This document shows positions 1 through 7,709 of a stretch of DNA of 10,150 nt, piece after piece. The number at the start of each line of letters is the position of its first letter. Position 1 is the first letter of the stretch. The DNA comes from Rickettsia typhi. Its GTDB lineage: Bacteria > Pseudomonadota > Alphaproteobacteria > Rickettsiales > UBA1997. The stretch spans positions 1-10,150 of the forward strand of contig CAMASZ010000030.1 of the NCBI GenBank assembly GCA_945861125.1, in the 5' to 3' direction. The notes beneath the pieces were generated by a model. It had not been told where the DNA came from. It worked only from the letters and a program-made list of their open reading frames with translations, and did no database searches. The position numbers and the translations under genes were made by a program.

Positions 1-1
1 C

Positions 2-1444
2 AATCGTTTGAAAATTCCCGAAATTAACTCTGATATTAATGACGGAGATCTGGTAATTGCTTCGATTACCTCTTGTACTAATACTTCAAATCCATCAGTT
101 TTAGTGGCCGCTGGACTATTAGCTAAAAAAGCTGTCGAACTTGGTTTAAAAGTAAATAGCAGAATCAAAACATCTTTAGCGCCAGGATCACAAGTAGTTT
201 CTGAATATTTAAATAATTCTGGTTTACAAAATTATTTAGATCAACTCGGTTTTAATATTGTTGGATATGGATGCACAACCTGTATTGGCAATTCTGGACC
301 GCTTCATGAAAAAATTGAGGAAGTAGTAAAAAGTAATAATCTTGTGGTAGCTTCTATACTTTCTGGCAATAGAAATTTTGAAGGTAGAATTCATCCATTA
401 GTTAAGGCTAATTATTTAGCTTCGCCACCTTTAGTTATTGCTTACGCTATTGCAGGAACAGTAAAAATTGATCTATCAAAAGATCCAATTGGTGTTGATA
501 ATTCTGGCAAGAATATATTTTTGAAAGATTTATGGCCATCAAAGCTTGATATTGAAAATGTTATTAAGAATCATATCAGTCGCGAAGTTTTTGTTAAAAA
601 ATATAAAAATCTTTTTGATGGTGACCAGATATGGCAAAAAATTCAAGTTGAAAAATCTGATACTTATAATTGGAATTCTAGTAGCACATATATTCGCCTT
701 CCAAATTACTTTGATAATTTAAATTATAAAAATATTGCTGATGTTAAAAATGCTAAAATTCTAGCAATATTTGGTGATTCAATTACTACTGATCATATTT
801 CTCCAGCTGGCAATATTTCTGCATCTTCTCCAGCTGCGCTTTATCTTAATGAAAAAGGCGTTACCAAAAAAGAGTTCAATTCATATGGGGCGCGTCGGGG
901 TAATCATGAAGTTATGATTAGAGGAACTTTTGCAAATGTTCGTATTAAAAATGAAATTCTTGGTGGTTTAAAGGAGGGTGGTTATACTAAAAATTATAAT
1001 GGTGAAGTGGTTTCTATTTATGATGCAGCGATGTCTCACAAAGATAAAAACCCATTAATAATTTTTGCTGGTAAAGAGTATGGCACTGGTTCTTCTCGTG
1101 ATTGGGCTGCTAAAGGAACTTTCTTACTTGGAGTTAAGGCGGTTGTGGCTGAGAGTTTTGAGAGAATTCATCGTTCTAATTTAATTGGCATGGGTGTTTT
1201 ACCTTTAATATTTAAAGATAATCAGACCAGAAAATCTTTTGATTTGCTTGGCGATGAAATTATTGATGTTTTAGGAATTAATGATAATCTTATCCCTAAG
1301 CAAGAGTTAAAATGTATTATTAAAAAACCAAATGGTAGTAAATTAGAAGCTTCATTAATATGTGGACTTGATACAGGAAATGAAGTTGAGTACTATAAGC
1401 ATGGCGGGATATTACAATATGTAATCAGTCAAATATTAAATTAA
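2..1444 (+). CDS. acnA: Aconitate hydratase AcnA, C-terminal part (5' end outside window)
   Basis: Aconitase interconverts citrate and isocitrate through cis-aconitate in the cytosolic TCA cycle, using a [4Fe-4S] cluster. The open frame enters from the left edge (codons AAT CGT TTG from base 2), so the TTG at 8 is an internal leucine, not a start. About 480 of the roughly 890 residues usual for AcnA are present. Counting from that TTG, the cluster-binding cysteines are visible: C23 in SITSCTNTSNPSV, and C89 and C92 in GYGCTTCIGNSG. The C-terminal swivel domain follows, with GDSITTDHISPAGNI, GKEYGTGSSRDWAAKGT and RIHRSNLIGMGVLPL, which carry substrate-binding serine and arginine residues. The N-terminal cluster/substrate domains lie upstream. 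No frameshift is seen and the C-terminus is complete. hpf starts 12 nt after the stop, so co-transcription is likely. The AcnA/IRP type is favoured over AcnB by motif order. Confidence 0.97.
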   Translation, partial: NRLKIPEINSDINDGDLVIASITSCTNTSNPSVLVAAGLLAKKAVELGLKVNSRIKTSLAPGSQVVSEYLNNSGLQNYLDQLGFNIVGYGCTTCIGNSGPLHEKIEEVVKSNNLVVASILSGNRNFEGRIHPLVKANYLASPPLVIAYAIAGTVKIDLSKDPIGVDNSGKNIFLKDLWPSKLDIENVIKNHISREVFVKKYKNLFDGDQIWQKIQVEKSDTYNWNSSSTYIRLPNYFDNLNYKNIADVKNAKILAIFGDSITTDHISPAGNISASSPAALYLNEKGVTKKEFNSYGARRGNHEVMIRGTFANVRIKNEILGGLKEGGYTKNYNGEVVSIYDAAMSHKDKNPLIIFAGKEYGTGSSRDWAAKGTFLLGVKAVVAESFERIHRSNLIGMGVLPLIFKDNQTRKSFDLLGDEIIDVLGINDNLIPKQELKCIIKKPNGSKLEASLICGLDTGNEVEYYKHGGILQYVISQILN

Positions 1445-1456
1445 ATTCAAACTAAT

Positions 1457-2071
1457 ATGCAAATAAAAGTAATTGGTTCTAATGTTGAAATTGGTGACTC
1501 ACTCGAGAGTTATATTAAAGAATCTCTTGATAAATCGGTGAGAAAATTTTTTGATAATGCTATAGGAGCTGAAGTTCATTTAAATAAAGAAGGTCATTTA
1601 TTTAAAGTAATTTTAGTAATTAATGAAGGTGTTAAAAGAAGCATTACTGTTAAAGCTAACGCCGAAGCTGGCGATCCATATGGGGCTTTTAATGAGGCAT
1701 TAAAAAAATCAGAAAATCAATTGCGTCGTTACAAAGAAAAAATCAAAAATTATCATAAGAGAACCAGTATTAAAGATATAAACCTAGAATATAACTATAT
1801 TAATGCCACAAAATATGTCATTCCTCCGGTTAAGTTTAATGTTTTTGAAGAGATGGAGTCCGAAGAGATTGAAAGCAATAATGATTCTTCATATAAAGTT
1901 ATCAATGAAAAATACACTTCTATTGAAGAATTATCAGTTGATGAAGCTATAATGAAAATGGATTTATCAAATTTACCAGCACTTGTTTTTCTTAACAGTG
2001 AAAATAAGAGAATAAATGTAGTTTATCATCGTAAAGATGGCAATATATCATGGGTTGATCCGCAAAAATAA
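1457..2071 (+). CDS. hpf: Ribosome hibernation promoting factor, long form
   Basis: This 204-residue protein has the two-domain layout of long HPF, which pairs 70S ribosomes into inactive 100S dimers in slow growth or starvation. Residues 1-100 form the S30AE/YfiA-like domain that sits in the mRNA/tRNA channel of the 30S subunit; visible parts are MQIKVIGSNVEIGDSLESYI and the basic helix ALKKSENQLRRYKEKIKNYH. A low-complexity acidic linker spans about 100-150. The C-terminal dimerisation domain (about 150-204) is recognisable by EELSVDEAIMKMDLSNLPAL, FLNSENKRINVVYHRKDG and a WVDP end. Length agrees with alphaproteobacterial long HPFs (about 190-200). The ATG at 1457 gives the expected N-terminus, but no Shine-Dalgarno precedes it. 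It lies between acnA (12 nt) and rpsU (33 nt), probably in one transcript, so a dormancy factor is linked to a 30S protein. Domain assignment is seen; the dimerisation role is family knowledge. Confidence 0.93.
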   Translation: MQIKVIGSNVEIGDSLESYIKESLDKSVRKFFDNAIGAEVHLNKEGHLFKVILVINEGVKRSITVKANAEAGDPYGAFNEALKKSENQLRRYKEKIKNYHKRTSIKDINLEYNYINATKYVIPPVKFNVFEEMESEEIESNNDSSYKVINEKYTSIEELSVDEAIMKMDLSNLPALVFLNSENKRINVVYHRKDGNISWVDPQK

Positions 2072-2090
2072 TCTTAAAATAAAGCATGAA

Positions 2091-2097
2091 GGGAGGT
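2091..2097 (+). promoter_or_regulatory. Strong Shine-Dalgarno of rpsU
   Basis: GGGAGGT lies 7 nt before the rpsU ATG at 2105. GGAGGT (2092-2097) is fully complementary to the usual anti-SD core ACCUCC at the 3' end of 16S rRNA. It is the only strong Shine-Dalgarno in this window: the spacers before hpf, the thioredoxin gene, gyrB, hisA and the minus-strand gene show none, and bioF has only GGA very close to its ATG. It fixes the rpsU start. Confidence 0.9.
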
Positions 2098-2104
2098 AAT
2101 ATTT

Positions 2105-2302
2105 ATGGAAGTTGTCGTTAATGGCAAAAATAATCTTGAAATGGCTATTCGCCACTTTAGAAAGAAAACTCAAAAAGACGGTCTTATCAAAGAATCGCGT
2201 AGAAGAAATGAGTTTGAAAAACCTTCAAAAAAAATAAAACGTAAGAAAGACGAAAGTAGAGTAAGAAGAAAAAAAATTAGGAGAGGCGAAACGGTTAACT
2301 AA
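2105..2302 (+). CDS. rpsU: 30S ribosomal protein bS21
   Basis: This is a 65-residue, very basic protein of the bS21 family, which binds the 30S platform near the 16S 3' end (anti-Shine-Dalgarno region) and helps initiation. The family pattern is clear: a short N-terminal strand (MEVVVNGKNNLEMAIRHFRK), the central KKTQKDGLIKESRRRNEFEK segment, then the Lys/Arg-rich tail KKIKRKKDESRVRRKKIRRG. Length matches the usual 60-75 residues. The start is fixed by the GGAGGT Shine-Dalgarno 7 nt upstream, which is exceptional among genes here. It follows hpf by 33 nt on the same strand and is probably the last gene of an acnA-hpf-rpsU transcript. The stop codon lies in a weak short hairpin (TAACC/GGTTA, 2300-2312) that is not a convincing terminator. 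Because bS21 sits by the anti-SD, the strong SD may permit autoregulation; this is inference. Confidence 0.93.
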   Translation: MEVVVNGKNNLEMAIRHFRKKTQKDGLIKESRRRNEFEKPSKKIKRKKDESRVRRKKIRRGETVN

Positions 2303-2340
2303 CCTAAGGTTAAGTTCACTACTTTTTACTTATTTTACCT

Positions 2341-2432
2341 AGCTTTTTGGGGTTTTTCTCTATTTACTTAAGTTTACTTCTTCTATGTTTAAATATCTGA
2401 CTTTTGTATATAATAAAACTCCCCAAAAAGCT
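2341..2432. repeat. 12-bp perfect inverted repeat with 68-bp spacer
   Basis: AGCTTTTTGGGG at 2341-2352 is the exact reverse complement of CCCCAAAAAGCT at 2421-2432. The left arm is followed by TTTTT. In RNA the arms could close a large stem-loop, or they could be the ends of an old short insertion. No target duplication was found around them. A terminator role is possible, but the right arm is not followed by a U-run. Confidence 0.5.
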
Positions 2433-2457
2433 TAAATAACTTTAATATTGTGTATAC

Positions 2458-2493
2458 TAACTTAATTGATACCAATGTTGTATTGGTAAGTTA
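2458..2493 (+). repeat. Bulged hairpin
   Basis: TACCAAT (2470-2476), loop GTTGT and ATTGGTA (2482-2488) form a perfect 7-bp stem. An outer TAACTT (2458-2463)/AAGTTA (2488-2493) can extend it across a bulge on the left side. It is followed by AAAATATAT rather than a U-run, so it is a poor intrinsic terminator on the plus strand. Function unknown. Confidence 0.45.
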
Positions 2494-2518
2494 AAATATA
2501 TCACTTTCAATCTATTTT

Positions 2519-2658
2519 GGTGTTGTTGCGAATCAACTTTTGTTGAAATTTTCACAATTCTAAAATGTTTTGAAATCACTTTATCTAGGTACGGCTTACC
2601 TTTCAAAAATTTTATAATCATAAAAATTTCTTAAAAAAACTTAATTTTTAACAGTGTT
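2519..2658 (+). mobile_element. Family-A palindromic element, degenerate copy A1 (MITE-like)
   Basis: This 140-bp non-coding segment aligns end to end with the 152-bp element at 5070-5221. Shared blocks are GAAATTTTCACAATTCTAAA, the central TCTAGGT, GCTTACCTTT, AAAAATTTTATAATCA and AAAAATTTCTTAAA. Its ends have decayed (GGTGTTGTTGCGAATCAA on the left, AACAGTGTT on the right) relative to GGCACTGTCGCAAATCAA. It is flanked by the direct repeat ATTTT (2514-2518 and 2659-2663), which looks like a 5-bp target-site duplication. There is no transposase, so it would need one acting in trans. It ends 40 nt before the thioredoxin-NHL start. It lacks one copy of a 14-bp tandem duplication present in the other element. 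Confidence 0.8.
2613..2618 (+). promoter_or_regulatory. Candidate -10 box inside element A1
   Basis: TATAAT matches the sigma70 -10 consensus and is conserved at the same place in element A2. Transcription starting just after it would give a leader of about 70-75 nt before the ATG at 2699. The -35 region (about 2588-2596) is poor. In DNA this AT-rich the word alone is weak evidence; its position before a gene in both copies is the argument. Confidence 0.3.
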
Positions 2659-2698
2659 ATTTTAATCTGAAAATCAACCATATTAATATTAGAAATTG

Positions 2699-4669
2699 AT
2701 GCAACTTACTAGCAAAGATAAATCATTAATATTATTTATAGCCTCGGGAATTATAGTTATATGGGCGTTATTTTCAATAATATCAAATTTATTCTATGCC
2801 ACAACATTCCGTGTTGCAGATGTAAGTAAAATTATTATTAAAGACAATCAAAATAAGTGGTTCAATGTAAGTAGACCACTTGAGGTAGATGATTTCAAAA
2901 ATCGATTAATAATTGTTCATTTTTGGACCTATGGTTGTTCTAATTGTGCTCACGGCATTAATGAGATAAAAAAATTGGAAGAAGAATTTGGTGATAGATT
3001 AACAGTTATTGGTGTTCATTCTGCAAAATTTAAAGATGAAAAAGATTACAATGCAATTAAGAAAGCAATTACAAGATTTGACATTAATCATCCTGTGGTT
3101 ACAGATTATAGTCTTGATATTTGGAAAAATTTTAAAATTAATGAATGGCCAACATATTTACTTATTGATCCCAATGGAAGATTAATAAAAAAATATAATT
3201 CTGTGGATCTAGAAAAAATGATTAAGAAAACCAAGAAGATGTTGAGCAAGTATAAGTTTCAGATTAGTAAAGATAAGATGCCAACCATATTAGAAAAAAA
3301 TAATGATATTGCGCACATATTAAGATTCCCAACAAAAATTAAATATATTGAAAACTTTTCTTACAAAGATAACAAATCATCAGTTCTGGTGATATCAAAT
3401 AGTTCGCAAAATAATTTAATTATATCCTCATTGTCAGGAAAAATAATTCTAAAAGTTGGTTCCGGAAAAAGAGGTTTAAAAGACGGTAGTCTTGAAGATG
3501 CAAGCTTTAATTCTCCTCAAGGCGTATTATATGATGGTAATTTAATGTATGTTGCTGATACTGGCAATAATTCAATTAGATTGATTGATTTTAACCAAAA
3601 TTTAGTAAAAACAATAATTGGAAATGGAATCAATGGTTATATTCTTGAAGATGCAGACACTAGCTCTCAGGTTAGTTTGTCACTTCCAACTGATCTAGAA
3701 TTCTTTCCTGATAAAAATCATATTTTAATCAGCAATTCTGGATCTAATCAAATTTTGTCATATAATTTGTTGGATCAATTAGTTTCTCCTTTTATAGGTA
3801 ATGGTGATATTTTGTTTAGAGCGGGGAAATTTTCAAATAATTCTGTAGGTCAAATTTCTGATATGGCGGTATATAACAACAAATTATATTTTATTGACTC
3901 ATATAATTCTGTTCTAGCGGTTTCAAATTCAGAAGGTGAGGTTGAGGTTTTATTGGATGAAAAAAATGAAAATAATTCTCTAATACAGAATCCAAAAAGT
4001 TTATATGTTGATGATACTGGTATTTATATCACTAGCACAATTGCTAATAATGTTATTAAATATGATTTTAGTTCAAATAAAGTTAAAAATTTTATTGGTT
4101 CATCAAGGGGCGAAGATGTTGGTGCTAAAACTACATTTGATGAACCTCAAGGAATAACTGCGGCATTTGATAAATTATACGTTAGCGATACAAACAATAA
4201 TAGAGTTTTGATTGTTTCTAGAAACGGTACTTATTCAGAACTATTAGATATAATTCCTCCTTTGAAACTTACCAAGGAAGGATTTTTAGAATATTTGCCA
4301 AGCGCTGAGAAAATAACATCACTAAATCTTGTCAGCAACAATGAAATACTGGTTGGTATAATTTTGAATCGTGGTTGGAAAATAAATGAACAAGGGCCAA
4401 GCTTTATTAATTTATTGGAAATTACTGATAGTAAAAAAGCTAATTTGATTGCAAGTTATGATTGGAATGCAGTTTTGGCAAAGCAATTTAGATTACCGAA
4501 GATGAAAGAAGGTCAAGATTATATTTTGCAAGGAAAAATATATTATTGTAAAACTGCTAAAAATTCGCTTTGTTATATAAAAAATTACGAACAAAAAATT
4601 TCAGTTAATGAAAAGAATAATATTAAGCAATTTAATATAGAGTTAGGTGATATCGCTCCTAATATTTAA
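2699..4669 (+). CDS. Membrane-anchored thioredoxin-like/NHL-repeat protein (NHLRC2-like)
   Basis: This 656-residue protein has one N-terminal membrane helix (about 9-33, uncleaved-signal type), so the rest should lie in the periplasm. Residues 55-185 are a TlpA/thioredoxin-like domain: active site WTYGCSNC (C80, C83) and cis-proline WPT (150-152) before LLIDPNG. Residues about 205-515 are a beta-propeller with NHL-type repeats, e.g. NSPQGVLYDGNLMYVADTGN (271-290), LPTDLEFFPDKNHILISNSG and EPQGITAAFDKLYVSDTNNN. A final beta-rich domain (about 520-656) has two more cysteines (C617, C625). This order matches the NHLRC2 family. A thiol-disulfide role is inferred; its substrate is unknown. I chose ATG 2699 over TTG 2696; neither has a Shine-Dalgarno. 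It stands alone, flanked on both sides by family-A element sequence. Confidence 0.85.
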   Translation: MQLTSKDKSLILFIASGIIVIWALFSIISNLFYATTFRVADVSKIIIKDNQNKWFNVSRPLEVDDFKNRLIIVHFWTYGCSNCAHGINEIKKLEEEFGDRLTVIGVHSAKFKDEKDYNAIKKAITRFDINHPVVTDYSLDIWKNFKINEWPTYLLIDPNGRLIKKYNSVDLEKMIKKTKKMLSKYKFQISKDKMPTILEKNNDIAHILRFPTKIKYIENFSYKDNKSSVLVISNSSQNNLIISSLSGKIILKVGSGKRGLKDGSLEDASFNSPQGVLYDGNLMYVADTGNNSIRLIDFNQNLVKTIIGNGINGYILEDADTSSQVSLSLPTDLEFFPDKNHILISNSGSNQILSYNLLDQLVSPFIGNGDILFRAGKFSNNSVGQISDMAVYNNKLYFIDSYNSVLAVSNSEGEVEVLLDEKNENNSLIQNPKSLYVDDTGIYITSTIANNVIKYDFSSNKVKNFIGSSRGEDVGAKTTFDEPQGITAAFDKLYVSDTNNNRVLIVSRNGTYSELLDIIPPLKLTKEGFLEYLPSAEKITSLNLVSNNEILVGIILNRGWKINEQGPSFINLLEITDSKKANLIASYDWNAVLAKQFRLPKMKEGQDYILQGKIYYCKTAKNSLCYIKNYEQKISVNEKNNIKQFNIELGDIAPNI

Positions 4670-4692
4670 ATCAAATTAATAAATATTTGTAA

Positions 4693-4713
4693 AACTTGAT
4701 TTGCGACAGTGTC
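4693..4713 (+). repeat. Lone terminal repeat of family A
   Basis: AACTTGATTTGCGACAGTG is identical to the right end of element A2 (5201-5219) and to the reverse complement of its left end. It then ends TC instead of CC. No matching second end or body is found upstream, between the thioredoxin-gene stop and here, so this looks like a truncated element or a displaced end. Confidence 0.75.
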
Positions 4714-4729
4714 ATTAAAGTAAGTTTAA

Positions 4730-4960
4730 TACCAAATCTCATCTTTAAAAGTTTTAAAAAAAATTAAAATTCTAACTTCATATTTTTGGCTAAAGATCTC
4801 TAAAAAAATTTTCAGTCGCGCTAAAGCGAGCGACACGAGCCTCAGCTATATGGATATACAGCTTCATTTTTTAAAAATTTTTATCTAAAAAATCGTGTCT
4901 TTGCTTTAGCACGACTGGTAAAATATTTGTTATAATTTTATTTAAAGATTGGATTTGGTA
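4730..4960. mobile_element. Family-B palindromic element, complete copy B1 (MITE-like)
   Basis: This is a 231-bp non-coding element. The left end TACCAAATCTCATCTTTAAA and the reverse complement of the right end, TACCAAATCCAATCTTTAAA, differ at only two of 20 positions. If the outer TA is a target duplication, the element proper is 4732-4958 with CCAAATC ends, like Tc1/mariner or IS630-type insertion at TA; a 3-bp TAA duplication (4727-4729, 4961-4963) is equally possible. Inside lies a second palindrome (4813-4838 against 4893-4917). The middle is shared with copy B2 at 9900: CCTCAGC, ATAT-GG-TATAC, CTTCATTTTTTAAA, ATTTTTATCT and ATCGTGTC. No transposase is present. Confidence 0.8.
4813..4917. 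repeat. Inner inverted repeat of element B1
   Basis: CAGTCGCGCTAAAGCGAG (from 4813, ending GACACGA at 4838) is a near match to the reverse complement of 4893-4917 (TCGTGTCTTTGCTTTAGC then ACGACTG). The arms are GC-richer than everything around them. The right arm corresponds to the 34-bp unit of the tandem array at 10028. The left arm is missing from copy B2, where CTCTAAAAAGG runs straight into CCTCAGCC. Confidence 0.7.
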
Positions 4961-5069
4961 TAAGATATTTTTTTCTAGCATTTTATCCTCGATTTTGCCT
5001 TCTAAATTTATAAAAAAAGCCTTCTTTTTTAAGTTTAAATCAGTTATAATCAAGCATTAATTTTCTAAT
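4961..5069. other. Unassigned spacer between elements B1 and A2
   Basis: This 109-bp AT-rich stretch shows no convincing gene. A minus-strand frame (ATG at 5053) runs for about 30 codons before entering element B1, where it ends; I treat it as chance or a remnant. GCCTTCT occurs twice (4997, 5019), and an A-run/T-run pair (5012-5030) could form a weak hairpin. Confidence 0.4.
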
Positions 5070-5221
5070 GGCACTGTCGCAAATCAAGTTTCTTTAAGAA
5101 ATTTTCACAATTCTAAAATTTTTGAAACTCATACATCTAGGCAAGTACATCTAGGTGCTTACCTTTTAAAAATTTTATAATCACAAAAATTTCTTAAAGA
5201 AACTTGATTTGCGACAGTGCC
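5070..5221 (+). mobile_element. Family-A palindromic element, complete copy A2 (MITE-like)
   Basis: This is a 152-bp non-coding element with perfect inverted ends: GGCACTGTCGCAAATCAAGT at the left matches the reverse complement of the right end, and identity continues through TTCTTTAAGAAATTT. Similarity between the arms extends farther in, so the whole element could fold into one long imperfect hairpin. CTAAT flanks it directly on both sides (5065-5069 and 5222-5226), a 5-bp target-site-like duplication. A 14-bp near-tandem duplication sits at the centre (5132-5145 and 5146-5159, TACATCTAGG). The termini resemble IS6/IS26-type ends (GGCACTGTTGCAAA), but that family makes 8-bp duplications, so family membership stays open. 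It ends 19 nt before the gyrB ATG. Confidence 0.88.
5176..5181 (+). promoter_or_regulatory. Candidate gyrB -10 box inside element A2
   Basis: TATAAT lies in the right arm of the element, at the same place as in copy A1. A start a few bases downstream would give a leader of about 50 nt before gyrB. The -35 region (about 5152-5158, TAGGTGC) is weak. Another TATAAT at 4931-4936, inside element B1, is a more distant alternative. Confidence 0.3.
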
Positions 5222-5228
5222 CTAATAA

Positions 5229-7694
<2,466 letters not shown>

Positions 7695-7709
7695 AATTAA
7701 AGATCGGAA

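Larger units (their letters stand above)
2303..2518. other. Gene-free spacer with inverted repeats, no RNA gene recognised
   Basis: I see no ORF, tRNA or known riboswitch here. The stretch is pyrimidine-rich on the plus strand at its left (repeated TTTACTT-like words around 2325-2380). It holds a 12-bp inverted repeat and a bulged hairpin (separate entries). The best sigma70-like -10 words are TATAAT at 2409-2414, preceded by TTTTG, and TATACT at 2453-2458, preceded by TTGTG. Neither has a good -35. The element inserted at 2519 continues the gene-free stretch to 2698. Confidence 0.5.

Noticed and set aside
8..10. TTG at 8 as the start of a short aconitase
   Set aside because: The frame is open to the left edge and the protein begins in the middle of the aconitase fold, so the gene is cut by the window.
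2300..2325. Intrinsic terminator after rpsU
   Set aside because: The TAACC/GGTTA stem is only 5 bp with a 3-nt loop, and the T-run lies several bases away; too weak to call.
2696..2698. TTG one codon upstream as the start of the thioredoxin-NHL gene
   Set aside because: An ATG follows immediately and neither has a Shine-Dalgarno; ATG is the more likely start.
2303..2698. tRNA or small structured RNA after rpsU
   Set aside because: No T-loop-like GGTTCRA motif, acceptor pairing or known riboswitch core was found in either gene-free stretch.
5012..5030. Terminator-like A-run/T-run hairpin in the spacer before gyrB
   Set aside because: The stem is nearly all A-T pairs, has no gene end close upstream, and such runs are expected at this base composition.
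4871..5053. A 60-codon minus-strand frame upstream of gyrB
   Set aside because: Its second half is element B1 sequence and its first half matches nothing I recognise. It has no Shine-Dalgarno and lies in repeat-filled spacer. It is mentioned only because the B module reads open on this strand.
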